A DNA stretch of 47,795 nt, taken from the IMG/VR virus record IMGVR_UViG_3300034062_005671, positions 1 through 47,795 of that record; one strand, given 5' to 3'. Numbering within the stretch: the stretch's first letter is position 1; every line of letters starts with the position of its first letter. The notes below the pieces were generated by a model. It ran no database searches. It was given only the letters and a program-made list of their open reading frames with translations, and had not been told where the DNA came from. This DNA is from a virus. This document shows, piece after piece, positions 42,001 to 47,795 of the stretch. Made by a program: the position numbers and the translations under genes.

Positions 42001-44086
42001 TAACATTCAATACTGATGGGTGGTCAACAACAATATCCCAAGTTAAACTACCTGTTCTACTTGTATTTTTATATGTATAAATGGGTTCAGGTCTTCCGAT
42101 AAAATCATTTTGATTCCAACTTGCCTGTACTGATTCGTTGAATGTTAAGTTATATGGTGGGAACCACATTACTCTACCTCCGTTAGGACCTCTCTCACAC
42201 ACCGCCAAATCTGACACAGAGTAACCAGGCGCATTTGATGTCGCCCACGCCAAGTTCTCCAATGAGAACATATATTTCTTAGCATAAGCGTTATTCATCG
42301 TACCAATAATATTGGTCGAGTCTTGACCTCCTTCTTGTTTGTTTGGTCCAATGTTAAGATTATAAGTCTTATCCAATACCGACCAAGAAAATCTTCTACC
42401 TTCAGTTGTTATACCGTCAGTCTTTTGAAGGTCATTGTATTGTAAGTACGGAACGTCTTTGGCAAACACACGACAGTATTCAGTACCAACCTCTTGTCCG
42501 ATTGCCCCAACATAACTTAACACTCTTGAACCTTTCGTCATTTCTTTATACCCATCATTGAATACTTTACTAACTTGGTCAATTGCATTACCCGCGTGTT
42601 TTAAACGATTACCACCTTGTGGTTGGCTATCAATAATTCTTTGAGTGTCGTCAAGAATAGAACCTTCTCTAAATGTTCTTTCCGTTGACTCAGTGGTATT
42701 ATACGATGATGGTTTAAAGTCTTCGTCGTCATTAGTTATTTGTCCACCAATACCAACTTTTTTACCAGCATTACCTTTGTATTTTGGTGACACCCATGTG
42801 AAACCACCTTCAATACCCCCACCGTTACCATAGGTCGGTCCGTTAGCACCAAGTCTAATTTCTTTACTTGGTCCTTCATATAACTGAGCCAACTCTTCAG
42901 GACCATAAACAGGAGCTTGAACTTCATTTCCATAAGGGTCATTTGGTAATGAACCTGATGGTGAAAATATTCTTGATGGTTCAGACGTTGTTGAACCAAC
43001 GTAATAATTGGCATTGTTTGTATTGGTTCCAACAAGGGCCCCACCCAAACGGTCAATTAATGTTCGGTCATAACTTGGCTTGTATCTGTTAAAGTTTATA
43101 TTCTTAAACAATAAAGATTTTTGTCCTTGTCCCGTATTTTCAAAAAATATTTGAGAACCTGTCTTACCCGCGCCTAATAGGTTACTAATAAAGTTACCTG
43201 CCGCAGCTAACGGATTACCAAGTAACGCTTGTTGGATTGTTGTTGGTTGTGGCGGATTAATATTTGGGTCCCAATAAGAACCTGGTATAGTTGAGAACGG
43301 TAATTGACTACCCCCAAGACTTAACGCAAATTGTGCTGCAGCCCCTAAAGGATTGTTAGGTACCGTAATATTATAGTTTGGTTCAATTATCGGAACATTA
43401 CCTGTTAAAATATTAACAAGGTTTGTACTACTATTAACATTTAAAATGTTTGCCCTACCAATTGTTTCTCTAATAATAGCTCTACCGATTCGGTCTTCAA
43501 ATTCTCTCTTTAAAGTTTTTGCACCTAAACGAGCGATGAATGAATCCGCGCTTAATAATCCATTACTACCAAGAGGGTCGGGACTTAATAGGATAGAAAC
43601 TGAACGATAAGACGATGCGTTAAACGTTGGGTATGGTTGTCCATTTGGTGGTCTGTCTTGGTCAGGTCTAACCGTCTCTAATGTTGTTACCGCTTCACCC
43701 GCATCAAAGTTATTTGAACTTGAATACGCATTTAATGGTCTCCACTTTTGAGTTGCCGCAAATCCCGTATCAACGATGTGAGCGTCTTGTTGACCTGGTC
43801 CATATTCCCCGTTATTTGAAACAGTATTTAAATTTCCTGAAATGTCGGGAGCAAATTCATATCCACCTTCATTACCCCATCTGTTAAGGGTATATTGTTT
43901 GTCGGCAAAAAATGTTGTATCAATTAAGAAATCAGGACTATCAATAACAGAAATATCCCCCTGAACCACTTCGTAAGTAATTGGCGGGGTTGCAGGGCTT
44001 GGTGATTTACCGTAAGGTTTTAAATTACGGGTCATCAGTTTTTTTCTGAAGCCTTCGGTACTAATATAATCTAATGGACTACCCAT
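39044..44086 (-). CDS. Large tail/baseplate protein with OmpA-like segment
   Basis: The 1680-residue product follows the tape measure and precedes gp53, where T4-like phages place tube-baseplate proteins (gp48/gp54). Residues about 640-700 carry RVMWFPPYNLTFNESVQASW, DFIGRPEPIYTYKNTSRTG and SLTWDIVVDHPSVLNVIV. Of these, the GRxEPxYxY...R pattern recurs in myovirus tail proteins. After a Gly/Ser linker (about 772-790), residues about 795-955 look like an OmpA/MotB domain with an insertion: IGFYFSN, then VTISIDSSCSAP, VEYNKSLAARRIASVIRFF and SGTGFGE. OmpA domains bind peptidoglycan, so this could position the tail on the cell wall; the usual binding Asp is not obvious. The C-terminal 700 residues are unassigned. 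The start has a CTATTTATTAA motif 11 bases upstream. Confidence 0.6.
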   Translation of the reverse strand: MGSPLDYISTEGFRKKLMTRNLKPYGKSPSPATPPITYEVVQGDISVIDSPDFLIDTTFFADKQYTLNRWGNEGGYEFAPDISGNLNTVSNNGEYGPGQQDAHIVDTGFAATQKWRPLNAYSSSNNFDAGEAVTTLETVRPDQDRPPNGQPYPTFNASSYRSVSILLSPDPLGSNGLLSADSFIARLGAKTLKREFEDRIGRAIIRETIGRANILNVNSSTNLVNILTGNVPIIEPNYNITVPNNPLGAAAQFALSLGGSQLPFSTIPGSYWDPNINPPQPTTIQQALLGNPLAAAGNFISNLLGAGKTGSQIFFENTGQGQKSLLFKNINFNRYKPSYDRTLIDRLGGALVGTNTNNANYYVGSTTSEPSRIFSPSGSLPNDPYGNEVQAPVYGPEELAQLYEGPSKEIRLGANGPTYGNGGGIEGGFTWVSPKYKGNAGKKVGIGGQITNDDEDFKPSSYNTTESTERTFREGSILDDTQRIIDSQPQGGNRLKHAGNAIDQVSKVFNDGYKEMTKGSRVLSYVGAIGQEVGTEYCRVFAKDVPYLQYNDLQKTDGITTEGRRFSWSVLDKTYNLNIGPNKQEGGQDSTNIIGTMNNAYAKKYMFSLENLAWATSNAPGYSVSDLAVCERGPNGGRVMWFPPYNLTFNESVQASWNQNDFIGRPEPIYTYKNTSRTGSLTWDIVVDHPSVLNVIVNKVLGNETNKTRIDGILDSFFAGCRKYDIYELAKKYYTINPNDLFQMQQAITSKEVTREQMEYIANTIKVEPELAAPNSGGGATGSGGSNGNGGIDLSKYEQIGFYFSNDYPRPKTAPNYNEMYDEYIEEKPTYSKKSNGPQLDEFYNTVITPNYKIAQQLAIDVAEQIKNSTSGTVTISIDSSCSAPQTVEYNKSLAARRIASVIRFFNENPATKKYIEEKRLLVVSGTGFGEVATSTPLKSKKTQEPYSVNEMSPAQSVNCTDTNQNAVGGDTQVGAKDIYTTPAMSCRRAFISKIDNKLKSPDPVLPPKYITVVTGNVVTKTETQTQIENVAVVRDNITKRVLRSLLSECDYFEVIKEETPMVFDNLKDKLKFFQPAFHAITPEGLNTRLTFLQQCMRPGDTIPVVKSVGGKDVLEYNNATNTAFGTPPVLILRIGDFYNTKIIPTSLSLAYEQLDINPEGIGVQPMIAKVTLAFNFVGGSGLKESVDKLQNALTFNYYANTEIYDDRADVTDTSYQVLDKEFLQFAAISGVVPPTINNAAVDNGQSNENTIGSIVSSQVNVSGIETGEINYKTFMDNLVTDTQTYFTTVVNKNREVANQYNNAMRQQWMLERNYMDGKISTTAQSDTVLYGKPNNTQQRVDVIFDELLKDIKNSNEGFIEFMNEPQKNISNKIIRQLKENYSKFVEDKKGSFLNPITTITQSMTDAQQIYIRSLAKSNTIVYYAPTFTNRGTDGKQDKMGKVISYVISGTSQVHTSSQNVTNTLDELKEDLTLISLGISGFNKVVGSVTTFETKGLSIGGKSYEGILVFDKGYKLPENQKVFVPFSRINLFDKPSFRRVYMIISNDVVDDKKYETFKNALIGNILNNPSILGDTSTTTLNNLFDAYWKVSAKPAFVNENDLTKEFIDYIEKEKLQNFLKFTPYTLGKERLFTYTSENANDEGRVTLIKGLGAVENQNTNNKTWNDELGASVFISKVKLN

Positions 44087-44097
44087 CTATAACTTTA

Positions 44098-44108
44098 TTA
44101 ATAAATAG
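44098..44108 (-). promoter_or_regulatory. CTATTTATTAA motif before the 1680-residue gene
   Basis: The minus strand reads CTATTTATTAA 11 bases before the ATG at 44086. It is identical to the motif before the 1657-residue gene and lies in the 41-base gap after the tape measure gene. Confidence 0.45.
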
Positions 44109-44127
44109 GTTAATTGAGTTTTTTTTA

Positions 44128-45969
44128 TCATTGATATGCAACAACTCCTGAACCTTTTGTATCTTTTCCAAGATTAGCAACATATTGTTTAAACGCATCA
44201 CTATTGAATATTTGCGTTAATTGTTGTTGTGTTAAACCATTCGCCCCAACAGACCCATCTATTGTAATTTTTATGTTTCCTGTAACGTCATTTTTTACAT
44301 TAGTTGTGCTAGGTTGTTTTGACTCTATTTGTTTCGCAGCAACTTTAGACTGTATACTTTGTCCTAATATATCCGACTCAGATAAAGGTTTGACTTGAGC
44401 CTTTTCTTTTACCGCATTGGCAGCGGCATTTGTTTTAACTCCAGCAGCGCTTAAAGTTTCATTTATAAAGTTTTTAAATTCTTTTTCAATTCCGCTAGTT
44501 CCCGTAATTTTCTTATTCGCATCCTGTAATAAATCTTTCAAAGCATCAACACCTGTTTGACCTAAACTATTAGCTTGGCTCATTATACTGTTTTCTAACT
44601 CTTCAACTTGTTTACTAAAATCTTGTTCACTTAATTTACCAGCATCTTTTTGAACAAATAGTGCACTCATTTTATCAACTGCGTCGGTAACTTTTTTAGT
44701 AATTTCCGCGCTTTCAGGAACCGCTTTATCGATTGAACTAACAACCGCTCGACTAATTCTTTCAGCACCTGTAAGATTACCTCTAATAACAGGTGTCGCT
44801 GCAACACCAAAAGTACCCTTAGCAATATTTGCATCCAATGAAGATTGAATATTTTTTAAAACGTCTAACTGACTTATTTGAATATCTTCTAAAGTTTTAG
44901 GTCTATTTTCTTGTTGTTCTCTTAATTTTTCAAATTCGTCTTGAGTTAGGTCTGCAAGTTTTTTCTGTTCAATATTACCTTTGTCATCTTTAATTTGAAC
45001 AACGTACTCACCTTCTTTACCCATCGTTGCCATGTTGGCCAACAATTTCTTATCTTCTTCATTTTCAAAACTAATTGAAGGGCTAATTGCCGATAATCTT
45101 TTATCTAAATCCGCAGCTGCCAAAGCAGTTTTAGATAATTCAGCAGCACTAATACCTGTAACATCAGCCATTTCTTTTAACATTAAGATACCTTGAGGGT
45201 TTATCTTAAATGTTTTTGTTTTTTCATCAAACTCAGTAAATTGTTTTGTCGCATTAATAATACTATCTTGTAATGCTCCAGGGTCGGTTAATGATTGATT
45301 CATTAACGCAAATGGGTCAGTAAGATTTCCAATTGAAACTCCTAATCTTTGGAACCCTGCAGCGGCTTCAATTGCACCTTCAGGTCCCATAACTTTGTTT
45401 GCAAAGTTTGCGGTGTTTTGCATATCAAACCTCAACATAGAAGCTTGTGCTGCCATTTTTGTTAAACCAGCAACACCATCGGCAAAACTAAATTGATTCA
45501 TCAACGCCATGTTGTCGGTAACTTCACCCATAACAACCTGAGCATTTAGACCAACACTTTGTACATATTCTATAGATTGTTCTAAGTTGGTACCAATTTG
45601 AGACGCCTCTACACCCGCCTGTGCAAAATTACGAACAATAGTCTCTGTATCTTTACCAATAATTTGACTAGCGGCAAATAATTTACTAACCTGTTCTTCC
45701 GTAGCCAAAACATTTCTTTCAGAACCTCTGGCAATATCTGCCATTGTTGATGAAACTTGTTCAATACTACCACCCAAACGAATAACACCAGCGGCAGACC
45801 TAGCAACCGCATCAGCCATTTCATCCATTCTGGTTCTACCTTGAAGAAATGCGTTGTTAAGATTTTCGGCACCTTGGTACATATCCCCAATAGATTCCAA
45901 TATCTTATCGATAGGAGATTTTAAGCCTTCTATGGAGTTTTTTAGATTTTCAAAATCGTTTTCCGCCAT
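44128..45969 (-). CDS. Tail tape measure-like protein
   Basis: The 613-residue product is mostly helical, Ala/Gln/Ser-rich and low in aromatics, with repeated polar heptads (MAENDFENLKNSIEGLKSP, ARSAAGVIRLGGSIEQVSS, NFAQAGVEASQIGTNLEQS). It ends in a short beta-like tail (GNIKITIDGSVGANG ... VVAYQ). This profile, together with the position downstream of tail tube and hub-assembly genes and upstream of baseplate genes, fits a tape measure (T4 gp29 has 590 residues). If so, the tail would be about as long as T4's, roughly 100 nm; that is inference. No lysozyme or membrane segment is evident. A hairpin and a CTATTTATATA motif precede it, so it may lead its own transcript. Confidence 0.75.
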   Translation of the reverse strand: MAENDFENLKNSIEGLKSPIDKILESIGDMYQGAENLNNAFLQGRTRMDEMADAVARSAAGVIRLGGSIEQVSSTMADIARGSERNVLATEEQVSKLFAASQIIGKDTETIVRNFAQAGVEASQIGTNLEQSIEYVQSVGLNAQVVMGEVTDNMALMNQFSFADGVAGLTKMAAQASMLRFDMQNTANFANKVMGPEGAIEAAAGFQRLGVSIGNLTDPFALMNQSLTDPGALQDSIINATKQFTEFDEKTKTFKINPQGILMLKEMADVTGISAAELSKTALAAADLDKRLSAISPSISFENEEDKKLLANMATMGKEGEYVVQIKDDKGNIEQKKLADLTQDEFEKLREQQENRPKTLEDIQISQLDVLKNIQSSLDANIAKGTFGVAATPVIRGNLTGAERISRAVVSSIDKAVPESAEITKKVTDAVDKMSALFVQKDAGKLSEQDFSKQVEELENSIMSQANSLGQTGVDALKDLLQDANKKITGTSGIEKEFKNFINETLSAAGVKTNAAANAVKEKAQVKPLSESDILGQSIQSKVAAKQIESKQPSTTNVKNDVTGNIKITIDGSVGANGLTQQQLTQIFNSDAFKQYVANLGKDTKGSGVVAYQ

Positions 45970-45986
45970 TTTATATTATCAGTTTG

Positions 45987-45997
45987 TATATAAATAG
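45987..45997 (-). promoter_or_regulatory. CTATTTATATA motif before the tape measure gene
   Basis: The minus strand reads CTATTTATATA directly after the hairpin at 45998-46025 and 17 bases before the ATG at 45969. Hairpin and motif abut, as expected for a terminator followed by a promoter. Confidence 0.4.
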
Positions 45998-46025
45998 AAG
46001 AAGGACTAATTTTTTAGTCCTTCTT
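45998..46025 (-). terminator. Hairpin at the end of the gp51-like gene
   Basis: A perfect 12-base stem (45998-46009 with 46014-46025, AAGAAGGACTAA/TTAGTCCTTCTT) has a 4-base loop of T on the plus strand. The stem contains the last codons and the TAA of the gp51-like gene. The U-tract after it is poor (TCTATTTAT), so it may attenuate or protect RNA ends rather than terminate fully. Confidence 0.65.
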
Positions 46026-46193
46026 GTTATCTTCAAGCCATTTATTTAGTAGATACTTTCTAACAAATATTGGCATTCTTTCAAAATCTTGGTAGGTTAT
46101 ACCTAATAATGTTCTTAAATAATAAAATTCGTCAATTTGACTTTTTCTATAATCAGAAGAAAGGGCGAAAAAAGTCGACCCCAAAACCAACAT
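46014..46193 (-). CDS. gp51: Baseplate hub assembly protein, gp51-like, overlapping gp26 in the +1 frame
   Basis: This 59-residue frame starts at an ATG (46193) inside the end of the gp26-like gene, 41 bases of overlap, and stops at 46014. It reads MLVLGSTFFALSSDYRKS, then IDEFYYLRTLLGITYQDFER, then MPIFVRKYLLNKWLEDNKKD. The pattern of an aromatic helix, a short turn and MPIxVRKYL resembles the small gp51-type hub assembly proteins, and T4 also has gene 51 directly after gene 26. The frame is entered either at this ATG or by a +1 shift at TTT TTT C just before the gp26 stop, which would give a gp26-gp51 fusion. The product is charged at its end and ends inside a hairpin stem. Confidence 0.75.
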   Translation of the reverse strand: MLVLGSTFFALSSDYRKSQIDEFYYLRTLLGITYQDFERMPIFVRKYLLNKWLEDNKKD

Positions 46194-46896
46194 TCACTGT
46201 TAGTTTTTCTCCTGACGGGGCCATAATAGTTTTGTTCATGTCTAATCTTGGTTCATTTTCATTCATAAATTTTCTGATGAATTTTGAATCCATAATTGGC
46301 ATTGACTCAATAAATTTAGCAATCCCCGCCTTATCGGATGAACCATTTACTTCAACAATTTCTCTTTCCATTCTCCAAGTAACTCGTGGTACTGTTCTAC
46401 CTTGTGGGTACATTGCCGCCATGGAATTAATGTCCATGATTTCACCGTAAGTTAATGGTTTTAATTTAATAGTAGATTGTGACTTTGGTAAAAGTACCGT
46501 GAAGGTACCATCTTCATTTGATTTTTGGTTACCAACAATTGATAACTCATCTAACATTACAGTTGTTTGGAATGGTTTTTTAGTTGCAGGGTCAGTGACA
46601 TTAATAGTCATTTCAGGACCAAACGCAGTATTTCTTAAAAAGATTAGAATTGCTTCAACGTCACCTTCAATTAAATCTTCAACTCTTACATCTGGCTCAT
46701 AGATTTTTGCTCTTAACAAGGTCATTGTTAAATCATTTGCACCACCCATAAGAATGTTCTCATCGGAAGCAGTAAGATATCCAACCTTTAAGGTTTTCTT
46801 TTTATTTTTATAAAATATACCTTGTGAAGGTAACTGAACTACATCGTGTGGTAGTGTAAAATTTTCTTGACCGTAGTCTCTTGCTTGATTTTCCAT
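46153..46896 (-). CDS. gp26: Baseplate hub assembly protein, gp26-like
   Basis: The 247-residue product has the N-terminal pattern of T4-type gp26 and related tail assembly chaperones: VVQLPSQGIFYKN followed by LKVGYLTASDENIL. The middle binds-type helix segment (IEGDVEAILIFLRNTAFG) and the C-terminal VNVGFGVDFFRPFF complete it. These proteins help assemble the hub or act as a tail chaperone and are usually not retained in the virion in large amounts. The last codons TTT TTT CGC contain a shift-prone T run before the stop at 46153. The gene sits just after a terminator that ends the tail tube transcript, 6 bases from the ATG. Confidence 0.78.
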   Translation of the reverse strand: MENQARDYGQENFTLPHDVVQLPSQGIFYKNKKKTLKVGYLTASDENILMGGANDLTMTLLRAKIYEPDVRVEDLIEGDVEAILIFLRNTAFGPEMTINVTDPATKKPFQTTVMLDELSIVGNQKSNEDGTFTVLLPKSQSTIKLKPLTYGEIMDINSMAAMYPQGRTVPRVTWRMEREIVEVNGSSDKAGIAKFIESMPIMDSKFIRKFMNENEPRLDMNKTIMAPSGEKLTVNVGFGVDFFRPFF

Positions 46897-46902
46897 ATAA
46901 AA

Positions 46903-46935
46903 AAATAACCGTAAAGTTTATTAGCTTTACGGTTA
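46903..46935 (-). terminator. Intrinsic terminator after the tail tube gene
   Basis: An 11-base stem (46906-46916 with 46925-46935, TAACCGTAAAG/CTTTACGGTTA) with an 8-base loop is followed on the minus strand by TTTTTTTAT, ending at the next ATG region. It would limit readthrough from the highly expressed tail tube gene into the low-abundance assembly gene gp26. Confidence 0.88.
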
Positions 46936-46968
46936 AATATAAGTGAGTATGATTTTATGTAAATAGTA

Positions 46969-47457
46969 TTAGTATACTAACACACATCTATCCATTCTTA
47001 AAGAAGCTGTGATATCCGCCAACGCATCTTGACTATAAGATAACGCTCCGAAGTTAACATCAGTTAAGAAAGTTCCATAAAGAATCCATTTCTCAACAAC
47101 AACTCCTGTAGGGTCCAACATTTCAAGGTCGATGTCTTTTTTGTAACCCGCAGCATAACCCATACGACCTGTCACTGATTCAGCGTGTAAACGAACCCAC
47201 TCCATAAGTGCTTGAGCCGCAGATGGTCCAATAGGGTCACGGAACTTAACACTAATCGGGTCCCAGTTAAATCTACCTGCAACGAATGTAGATGTGTTTA
47301 AGAATTGAATTTCAGTTGCTCCAATCTTGATAGATGGTCTTGAAGCACTTTCAACAAACCATTCGTTAATACCTAAACTTGATGGAAACCTTAAGATGAA
47401 ACGGTTCTGGCGTTTCGGTTCGTAAGGTATCGGCATTTTCATTAATAAATCAGCCAT
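46969..47457 (-). CDS. gp19: Tail tube protein, gp19-like
   Basis: The 162-residue product matches the length and layout of T4 gp19-type tube proteins (163 residues). It opens with MPIPYEPKRQNRFILRFP, then GINEWFVESASRPSIKI and FNWDPISVKFRDPIGPSAAQ, and closes with the usual strands WILYGTFLTDVNFGALSYSQ and ITASLRMDRCVLVY. It would polymerise as hexameric rings around the tape measure. It is bounded by a 97-base promoter-like gap and a strong terminator, so it is an isolated unit, as befits an abundant protein. A second Met at residue 6 is a possible alternative start. Confidence 0.93.
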   Translation of the reverse strand: MADLLMKMPIPYEPKRQNRFILRFPSSLGINEWFVESASRPSIKIGATEIQFLNTSTFVAGRFNWDPISVKFRDPIGPSAAQALMEWVRLHAESVTGRMGYAAGYKKDIDLEMLDPTGVVVEKWILYGTFLTDVNFGALSYSQDALADITASLRMDRCVLVY

Positions 47458-47492
47458 GTTATTTTAATTTTTGTTTTTTTTGTTGTTTATAT

Positions 47493-47505
47493 ACTATAAA
47501 TATAG
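47493..47505 (-). promoter_or_regulatory. CTATATTTATAGT motif before the tail tube gene
   Basis: The minus strand reads CTATATTTATAGT about 35 bases before the ATG at 47457, a distance compatible with a promoter -10 element and a normal leader. The rest of the gap (47458-47554) is A/T-rich, with an A-rich run just before the ATG. Confidence 0.45.
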
Positions 47506-47554
47506 TCTTGTTAAAAATTTTTTCTCTTTACTTTTAATTTGTCGGGATTATAAT

Positions 47555-47795
47555 CTACTTATATTCCTTCTTAACGCCTCCAGCAGTAGAATAAGTCTTA
47601 ACTATATTATCTGGTTTATCTTTAAAATGTTTACTCATTACTTCTACATTTCTAACATCATCATCTGAGAATCCAATACTAGGTTGCTCTGGAACAAAGT
47701 TATTAGATACATCATTTTTAAAAAATGCTCTTTTATTTAAGTCATTAGCCATTTGTTTAATATAAGAAACAAATCCCTCCATAGCACGAACTTTC
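47555..47795 (-). CDS. 3' end of an unidentified gene
   Basis: The frame is open from the right edge to a stop at 47555. An ATG at 47782 would give 75 residues, but the codons before it (KVRA) are also open, so the gene may begin outside the window. The visible part is polar and helical (MEGFVSYIKQMANDLNKRAF, DDDVRNVEVMSKHFKDK) and ends KTYSTAGGVKKEYK. No family is recognised. It is upstream of the tail tube gene, where sheath or connector genes usually lie, but this tail does not look like a sheath C-terminus. Confidence 0.55.
   Translation of the reverse strand, partial: KVRAMEGFVSYIKQMANDLNKRAFFKNDVSNNFVPEQPSIGFSDDDVRNVEVMSKHFKDKPDNIVKTYSTAGGVKKEYK

Noticed and set aside
46070-46450. 126-codon plus-strand frame
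   Set aside because: Antisense to the gp26-like gene and the gp51-like overlap, both with better support.

Overview
The window looks like part of the genome of a large T4-related contractile-tailed phage (myovirus) of a Bacteroidetes host, probably a flavobacterium-like one. The DNA is AT-rich (by eye roughly one third G+C). Every gene I accept lies on the minus strand, so transcription runs from the right end of the window to the left. Evidence for a Bacteroidetes host: SprB-type adhesin repeats (known from flavobacterial gliding motility), PKD and carboxypeptidase-regulatory-like modules in virion proteins, A/T-rich leaders without clear Shine-Dalgarno sequences, and a gp32 promoter that also fits the Bacteroidetes TTTG/TAnnTTTG pattern. 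I saw no tRNA, integrase, transposase or CRISPR array.

Right to left in transcription order. (1) Tail and hub block, 47.8-31.4 kb: the 3' end of an unidentified gene, tail tube (gp19-like), a gp26-like hub assembly protein, an overlapping 59-residue gp51-like gene in the +1 frame, a tape-measure-like protein, a 1680-residue baseplate protein with an OmpA-like segment, a gp53/LysM-like wedge protein, and a 2453-residue baseplate hub protein with a TIG domain and a possible cell-wall-degrading segment. (2) Two small unknown genes, 31.3-30.4 kb. (3) DNA metabolism block, 30.3-21.8 kb: gp32-like single-strand binding protein, a small coiled-coil protein, UvsX recombinase, RNase H/FEN-type 5' nuclease, a conserved-looking unknown, DnaB/gp41 helicase, and both subunits of a class I ribonucleotide reductase. 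Hairpin terminators bound or subdivide this block. (4) Baseplate wedge and fibre block, 21.8 kb to the left edge: gp25, gp6/gpJ, a 1657-residue protein with a membrane hairpin, four proteins without recognised homologues (one with a PKD domain), a 994-residue gpI/gp7-like candidate, then a run of surface or adhesin-like proteins: a seven-repeat SprB-like protein, a small 11-residue-period cysteine repeat protein, a Thr/Pro-rich mucin-like protein, and a long collagen-like fibre that runs off the left edge.

The tail block would build tube, hub and baseplate; the middle block replicates and recombines phage DNA and supplies deoxynucleotides; the left block builds the wedge and the host-contacting surface. 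Within blocks genes are tightly packed with TAATG, ATGA or short overlaps, consistent with translational coupling. The features most worth follow-up are the adhesin cassette, the 26/51 overlap with a possible +1 slippery site, the membrane segment inside a baseplate-operon protein, the giant hub protein, and a recurrent TATTTAT motif before operon-leading genes.
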